From assembly GCA_003024175.1 (NCBI GenBank), contig MDYQ01000108.1:1-64000 (forward strand): a DNA stretch of 64,000 bases, in the 5' to 3' direction. A model generated the notes under the pieces. That model had not been told where the DNA came from and searched no databases. It saw nothing but the letters and a program-made list of their open reading frames with translations. Origin of the DNA: Planoprotostelium fungivorum. Lineage: Eukaryota > Evosea > Variosea > Cavosteliida > Cavosteliaceae. Of this stretch, positions 57,485 to 64,000 are shown one piece after another. The position numbers and the translations under genes are program-made. Every line of letters begins with the position of its first letter. Positions within the stretch are counted from its first letter, which is position 1.

Positions 57485-58643
57485 TTACACAGAGAGATCG
57501 ATTGAAGTGTGGGGCAGTGCCTGTTTCTCTGTTCCCGTCGCTCTCCTTTCTCCCTCTGGTGTTCTCAGCATCACTGCTCCCTCTGATTCGATGCCTACAG
57601 TTTGTTGAGGCCACAGATCTGTCCGAGTTCGAACAAATGCAACTTCTCCCAGCTCCATGTCTGCTGCCCACAATGCCGCTCCCACAACATTCTGTTCATC
57701 ATCAGATCCGGATGAAAGCATGATGGATGATCACGATTTTGCCATGACGATCAGATCTGATGATGGTGATGTGGATGACTCACCGTCCAATAGAATAAGA
57801 TTCCAGCGACAGGAACAAGATTCATGGCAGTGCCGGCACCTCCCAACAGCGTGTAATCCATAAAATTCTTCCTTAAGAATGTGATCTGCTGTCCGAGAGA
57901 TAGATCCTGATGCCCATCAGATCTCTCCTCTTTCCTCCCTCACCTTCAGTTCAAAGTATTTCGCGTGCAAGCTCCAGCCGTAGACCCAACCGTTCAAACC
58001 GCAGTAGATACCTGTGCCTACAACGGGTATCGCGTGTATAGGAAGACTGAAGAAGAAGAAGAGTACTTGAACGAGGAGTCTGATCACTGCGAAGAAGATC
58101 TGATCGGTGGATCAGGATGATGTGACCACAGATGGAAATGGAATCATCCACCTGTCTGATGAAGCCGATGGTTCCTCCCTTGTCTGGTAATTCCACACCC
58201 TGCATTGTGGTTAGAGGATCATCGTCACACGACGGTGCGTTTGATACTCACCCTCAGACGCATGGTGTGGACGACCAGTCGATCTTCGTACGTTTCGAAG
58301 AGGATGAGACAGACCAGTGCCACGACGAAGCCCGATTCGACAAAGACGAGGAGGATGGCAAGGATCCATGCCAGCCACGTAGCCATGTGTTCGCTGAGAA
58401 GATGCATCTGTGGAACTGTTTGACTTGTGAACATAATGTCGATTTCACATTTGGAGGTAACTCACCCAGGGCAGTTCCCAAGAGTACACCCAAAGATATG
58501 ATGGCTACGATGATGGAACAGCAAGCTGGTAGCATTACGTGACGCCACAGCTCAGGATGTATGATGAAGAACATCACTCCCTCTATGATGTAGTCCCAGG
58601 AGCTAGATCCACTCACGTTCGGCAGTCGTTGTCTCGCGCTCAT
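57485..58643 (-). CDS. EI24/CysZ-like multi-pass membrane protein
   Basis: The start at 58643 (MSARQRLPNVSGSSSWDYI) leads into a polytopic protein. It begins GVMFFIIHPELWRHVMLPACC and a long hydrophobic helix. Next is AWILAILLVFVESGFVVALVCLI in two pieces, a helix pair VIRLLVQVLFFFFSLPIH with PVVGTGIYCGLNGW, then FLRKNFMDYTLLGGAGT, NLVPVAGNLI and VVGAALWAADMEL. The HPELWR opening and the final ENF-like helix with a small-residue VVGA motif match the EI24/CysZ superfamily (ER tumour-suppressor protein in animals, sulfate channel in bacteria). The C-terminal tail ends SIDLSV. Exon boundaries near 57780-57830 are approximate. Confidence 0.65.
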
Positions 58644-58875
58644 CTGTGGATGTTCTGATTGTAACGTCGATTTTGATTTTAGAAAAGAGCACTTGATGAA
58701 TTTCAAGTAAATGCGAGTTCAAAGAAGAACGGACGCCCACGAGAGTTAAAAGTGTGGTTACATGATGTAGAGTACCATACAAGAGTGCGACGAGTAGTGA
58801 TACAGAGGAGAGAGAAAAGAGACGACTGAAAGGAGAATAAATATCTCTGAACCTCTGCTTTATATTACAAGAAGC

Positions 58876-59753
<878 letters not shown>

Positions 59754-59927
59754 TTAACAACCGTACTTTTGACGGTTTCTACAACAGTTTCGGAGAAAGA
59801 TTTCAGGAAAGCCTCTTTCACCCAACTCCTTCCTCGATCCTCTTCACCTCTCAACTTCGCCTTCGTCCTTCACCTTCCTCTTTATTCGAACACCGAAGGC
59901 CTTCCAGTTACAGGCGGATAGCGCTCT

Positions 59928-60804
59928 TCAACACCTGCCAACGGGCGTTACCAAACAACCGTGTTTTCGTTGTGTTTTCACCTTCGAGACGCGACGGAAG
60001 GTTAAAGAGAGGCGGGGAGTTCTCTCGATCCTCTCACCCGTTCGACTCTGTGATGTGTGTGAGACATCAGATACACATGGATTCGAAGATCACCTCTGGT
60101 GTGTTGGATGTGTGAGAAGAGATGATGTCGTGGTCTCTGAATGGAACGGAATGGAGGTGTTCAGAGTATAGGGAATCTTTCACCACTAGGAGACTGCGAG
60201 GTTCCAGAAGGAGTGACATGACTGGCTCTGCCGTTGTCTCACGACCCTCCTCTGTCTCATTCTCAGCGACCGACTGTGATTTAAAGAATTCCATTAACAC
60301 TGTGCCTTGAAGGCTGATGATCCCGAAGTGTGGAACATACAGCGGGCCATCTGTGTGGGGCTGAAGGAGATAAACATCGACGTACACGATACAGTCGTAC
60401 CATGATACCACCGTTTGGGAGATATTCATTGACAAGTACGTGATTTGGTACCTGAGTCCAAAATGACGATTGAACGCCTCAGTACGCAAGTTCACCTGTG
60501 AATCGAAGATACCACTCTCTGTCGCCATTCTTTTACCAAGGATCTCCAACCAATCTGGTAATTTCACAGCGACCATTCCTTTTGGATGAGGATTACCACC
60601 CCAGTTCTGTAATCTCCTACCATTGACTTCCCTCCATTTGGCCTTCGACAGATAGATCTAATCGCGTGAGCAATCAAGTAGATGTCGAATCATCACATGT
60701 TGCAGCAGACGCTTCTCCTGATCTTCAGAGATGTAATTTGGAACGTAATAAGCTGTTGGAATCGTACCAACGCGATACTCAGCGAGTGGATGTTGATCAG
60801 CCAT
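59928..60804 (-). CDS. ALKBH6: ALKBH6-like Fe(II)/2-oxoglutarate dioxygenase
   Basis: An AlkB-family oxygenase. The start at 60804 reads MADQHPLAEYRVG, followed by YVPNYISEDQEKRLLQHV. An upstream in-frame ATG at 60846 is less likely. Family blocks are LQNWGGNPHPKGMV, VDVYLLQPHTDGPLY with the HxD iron ligands, FGIISLQGTVLMEFF and LLLEPRSLLVVKDSLYSEHLH with the distal His. A 45-nt intron (60035-60080) joins the last exon, which has RLSLTFRRVSKV with the 2-oxoglutarate-binding arginines, and ends at 59928. Compared with the family the protein is full length. The biological substrate of ALKBH6 is not settled. Confidence 0.85.
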
Positions 60805-60996
60805 CAATGCGATGTGATGTGTCGCTGCTAATTGTACAAATGACATTTACGTATTTCATTCTTTTATCGCAAGACTCTTCCTGAGGGTTGGCTCCGTCCT
60901 TGCTTCCTGTATTCTGGTGGCAGATAATGATACACGCTCTCCACCACTGCCTCCTCCTCTTCTACCATCACGGTCATCATCACACAACGTTCACTC

Positions 60997-62724
60997 TCAT
61001 TCACCTTCATGATCCTCCTCTCCTATTTCATCTTCCTCGTCTGTCTCTTGCATCTTCTGAATGTAGATCATCGTCTCACGGTAAGGCATCAAACTGATCC
61101 GCGGCGAATGAGCAACGAAGTCTCTCCCTATGCTCCTTTTAGAGAGCTCAGGAGAGCCTGGAGGGCAGCCTTCCAAGCTGATCGAATCGCAAATCGAGTC
61201 CAAATGAAGGCCTACATCGATCGTGGGTTCTGTAGTCGGTAAAGTCTGTACAGGTGAGTCATAGGTTTCACATCTTTGACGACCTGTTTACTGGCTTCGG
61301 AACAAACGGATGTGGAGATCGCCTCATCTTCTTTGTCTGATGAGGGGGGTAACTGCAGAAAGATGGAACCACTTGTCCTTCCATTCGATTTCTTGCTTTC
61401 CTCTTCCTCGTTTCTTTCCTTTTCTTCCCTCTCAGCTTGTTTCTTCAGCTCGGTTTCGATAGACTCGAACATTGTCGTCTCTTCTCGATGATCAGTGGAT
61501 TCATTACGATGAAATGTATCACCAGACATCATTGGATCAGTCTCAATCGATTGTGTAGATGTCTTTGGTGTCTCAGGTCTCGGTGGTACATAAGGTGCTG
61601 CGAACAATTCATCGAACTCTCGGTAGATGATCACTCACTTTGTAATCCTGGTGGAAGGGGATGAGATAGATTCAGACCAGGAGTCAAGATACTCAATAGG
61701 GCTCGCTGTATGGTATACAAATCAATATTTTCTAGTGGCTGCGTGAATCAGTGACAATCTGTTCAAGAGAATGATCACCTTTGGAGCGTTGTTGGGTGTC
61801 TCTACAGTAGGTGTCTTTGGAATCTCTCCCTGGTGAAGTCGTGGTGTCGTCTGCGTCGAGACATTATCGATGGATAGAGTCTGTACGAATGTATCGGTGT
61901 ACACGATGGGTGGTATCGCCATCTTTGAAGCTGGCCTTTCGTCCTTTTTGATGGGAACAGTATGAGGAGGAGATTCATCGACCACATCAATCTCCTCCAC
62001 CGATTCCGACAGTGTATCGATCTTGCTGCCCACCCGGCTCGTTCTCTCTTTTACCTTGGATGGCGATGATACTGCTGGTGTCGTCTTCTTGACACTTGCG
62101 TCCTTCAGTTTTGTTTTCCTGGGAGCCAGGCCTTCGAGACCTCGCATCGAACGCTTAGCGGTGGGCGTTGGTTCTTCGTGACTTCAGCTCGGTTTGGTCG
62201 AGGATGTGGCTCACCTTTTCGGATGATCTTCTTCTTTGGAGTGACTTCTTTCTGTGTTGATTCTGATTTGAGTCGAATGGATGTCTTTGAAGGTGAAGAT
62301 ACTGTAGTGGTGGAGATCTTCAGTTTTGAAGGTGTCGCGATTCGATGGACTTTGGACGGAGTGGTCGTGAGAGTGATGTGGTGACGGTAAGGATCAATGA
62401 CTGTTTACGTCAGCTGAGACGACGACACGCACGCACATGATGACTTCAGAGGCTCGCCGCATGATACGATGATTTGATCTCCCTCCTCTATGTCAATCAA
62501 TCGGTGGATCTCCTCTCCATCTACGCGGAATAGTCTTCGAGCAGCAAACACCAGTTCCAGCTTCTCCGTCAATTTCTCTAATAGCTGATGGAAATCAGAA
62601 AGGTGTTAATACCAAAATTCACCTTGTCTAAAGTGGAAGGCAACATCACGATGGTAGGGTGGCTGACATCTCCATTGCGCAAGAACTTTGCGTGGACAGG
62701 TACACGAAGGCCATGTTGTTCCAT
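60997..62724 (-). CDS. Doublecortin-domain protein with long charged C-terminus
   Basis: A predicted microtubule-binding protein. The start at 62724 (MEQHGLRVPVHAKFLRNGD) leads straight into a DCX ubiquitin-like domain: HPTIVMLPSTLDK, LLEKLTEKLELVFAARRLF, RVDGEEIHRLIDIEEGDQIIVS and CGEPLK (62440-62700). The rest is low-complexity, Ser/Thr/Lys/Glu-rich (61000-62400). It has TPKKKIIRK, repeated PSK-V motifs and a Glu-rich helix (ELKKQAEREEKER). The frame ends DEIGEEDHEGE at 60997. A further 3' exon overlapping the ALKBH6 5' end is possible but unproven. A cilium or cytoskeleton role is inferred from the domain alone. Confidence 0.7.
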
Positions 62725-63043
62725 TGGCCTGCAGAGACGGAAAGGATCTGCTGTAGATGACCACCCCTCATATGATCCCATCAGTTTGAGCGCCAATTTT
62801 GTAACGGTCGAATTCAACCAAACATTTAATCCATCTACAATAATCCCTGTCTGGTCTTGTCTCGCTCGATACACAGCAGAGGAAGAACATCAGATGGCCC
62901 TCTCACGTTCCAAAGAGAAGTTGGTGTTGCCCTCATTTGTTCCTGTTTCTCGAAAAAGCGTGACGCGACAGAGGAAGTCTGTCGACATTTGTGAGAGAGT
63001 CGAATTCGCGGCAACAAATCAAAACAAACCACACAGACCATCG
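62725..63043. promoter_or_regulatory. Divergent intergenic region, doublecortin gene / cysteine protease
   Basis: About 320 bp between divergent starts. Open frames on both strands extend upstream of the chosen starts, without domain support. No clear element is seen. Confidence 0.3.
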
Positions 63044-64000
63044 ATGATGTCGAAGACCATCTGTCTATTAGTCTTGACTGTGGCTGCTCTTGCCGTTGCA
63101 GCCAAGTTCCCCAAATGGCACGAGCTGGAGGGTTACACCTTTGAGCAATACATTGCCGATCACAACAAGGTCTACAGCGCCGAGGAGCTACTCGCTCGCA
63201 AGGCTGCCTTCGAGAACCGTCTTGCTACCGTTAGAGCCCACAATGCCAACCCTGGTTTCAGCTGGAAGAGAGGAATCAACCACATGTCCGATTGGACCCA
63301 CGAGGTAATGGGCTTCCCATCTGTTCTCCTCTCATTCTTCTTCAGGAGAAGAACTCTATGAAGGGTTATGACAAGAACATCGGTCACGCCATGCGCACCA
63401 AGCGTGCCAAGGTTGTCTCCAACGTGCCCAACAAGCAGGAGGACAGTGAGAATGCCACTCTCCCCCAGTATGTCGACTGGCGTGATCTGGGTGTTGTTAC
63501 ACCCGTCAAGGACCAGGGACAATGCGGAAGCTGCTGGACCTTCGCCACCGCCGAGACTGCCGTGAGTCACTTCTTCCACCTTCTCATATCCATTCTCAGA
63601 TCAAGATCCACCTTCTCACATTCTTTAGGAATCTCACTACGCCATCGCCACTGGTCACCTCGGAGAGCTCTCTGAGCAGCATGTCCTGGACTGTGTACCC
63701 AACCCTCTGCAGTGTGGAGGACAGGGTGGTTGCTCTGGAGGTACCGTCGAGCTCGCCTATTCCAACCTCCTCCTCCCCGGCACCGGAGGTATGGTCTCCG
63801 AGTGGACTTACCCTTACCGCTCTTACTTTGGAGATGCCTTCCAGTGCTCCTTCAACCGCTCTCGCACTGCTGTCTTCGCCAACATCACCGGTTACGTCAC
63901 TCTGCCCACCAACAAGGTGACCATCACCCTCCTCTCATTCTCATTCCATCTTCCATCTGACATGCGATGCAGTACAAGCCCCTCATGATCGCCGTCGCCA
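63044..64000 (+). CDS. Papain-family cysteine protease (cathepsin-like), 3' end cut by window
   Basis: A lysosomal or secreted protease zymogen. The start at 63044 gives a signal peptide, [20 protein letters not shown]. The inhibitor I29 prodomain follows ([21 protein letters not shown], in pieces, to MSDWTHE). The mature domain begins [19 protein letters not shown] with the catalytic Cys in [10 protein letters not shown] (about 63520). [10 protein letters not shown] and [15 protein letters not shown] follow. Introns at about 63306-63344 and 63560-63630 are short and in phase. The His and Asn of the catalytic site lie beyond the window. Confidence 0.9.

Noticed and set aside
62588-63043. In-frame extension upstream of the cysteine protease start
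   Set aside because: It runs opposite the doublecortin first exon. The signal peptide begins at 63044, as expected for the family.

Overview
The window is nuclear DNA from a compact, intron-rich protist. Nearly every gene is split by short introns (about 35-70 nt, mostly GTGAG...CAG), genes lie on both strands, and gaps between genes run from 17 to a few hundred bp. The gene set is eukaryotic: Rac, RasGEF, TKL receptor kinase, RFX factor, POT1, FANCM, ALKBH6, RP2 and a doublecortin protein. The signalling architectures, the ankyrin-sirtuin and the secreted chitin-handling proteins fit an amoebozoan, for example a fungus-eating protosteliid of the Planoprotostelium type. That identification is an inference. 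RFX, RP2 and doublecortin together suggest a ciliated stage. I saw no rRNA, tRNA, CRISPR array, retroelement or virus-like element.

Layout. Positions 1-230 hold a GAGACAAGAC-type inverted repeat. A MOV10/SDE3-like RNA helicase (741-4880, minus) and a secreted DUF1996 protein (5130-7272, minus) follow. A long FANCM helicase with a BAH-like domain and low-complexity Lys-Arg-Glu repeats occupies 7693-13269 (plus). Two tandem GAF paralogs come next (13364-15182, minus). The centrepiece is a divergent pair. On the minus strand (15265-21092) is a receptor with six hevein-type chitin-binding modules, a catalytically degenerate GH18 domain, a GAIN/GPS-like region, one membrane helix and a TKL kinase. 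On the plus strand (21587-23333) is a secreted, apparently active GH18 chitinase with chitin-binding modules.

Between 23.4 and 47.3 kb lie an arrestin-like protein, POT1, an EF-hand protein, a mitochondrial PPR-like protein, an LRR-pseudokinase-ARM protein, RP2, a short TFIIS-M protein, a RasGEF fused to V4R-like modules, a mitochondrial membrane protein and an RFX factor. From 48 to 64 kb come a PH-domain protein of unknown role, ornithine aminotransferase, a membrane-anchored ankyrin-sirtuin, a 2H phosphoesterase, an EI24/CysZ-like membrane protein, Rac, ALKBH6, a doublecortin protein and a papain-like protease cut by the window end.

Genes were built by joining reading frames at GT...AG sites by eye. 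Terminal coordinates are usually firm. Some internal exons, and the first exons of a few genes, are tentative.
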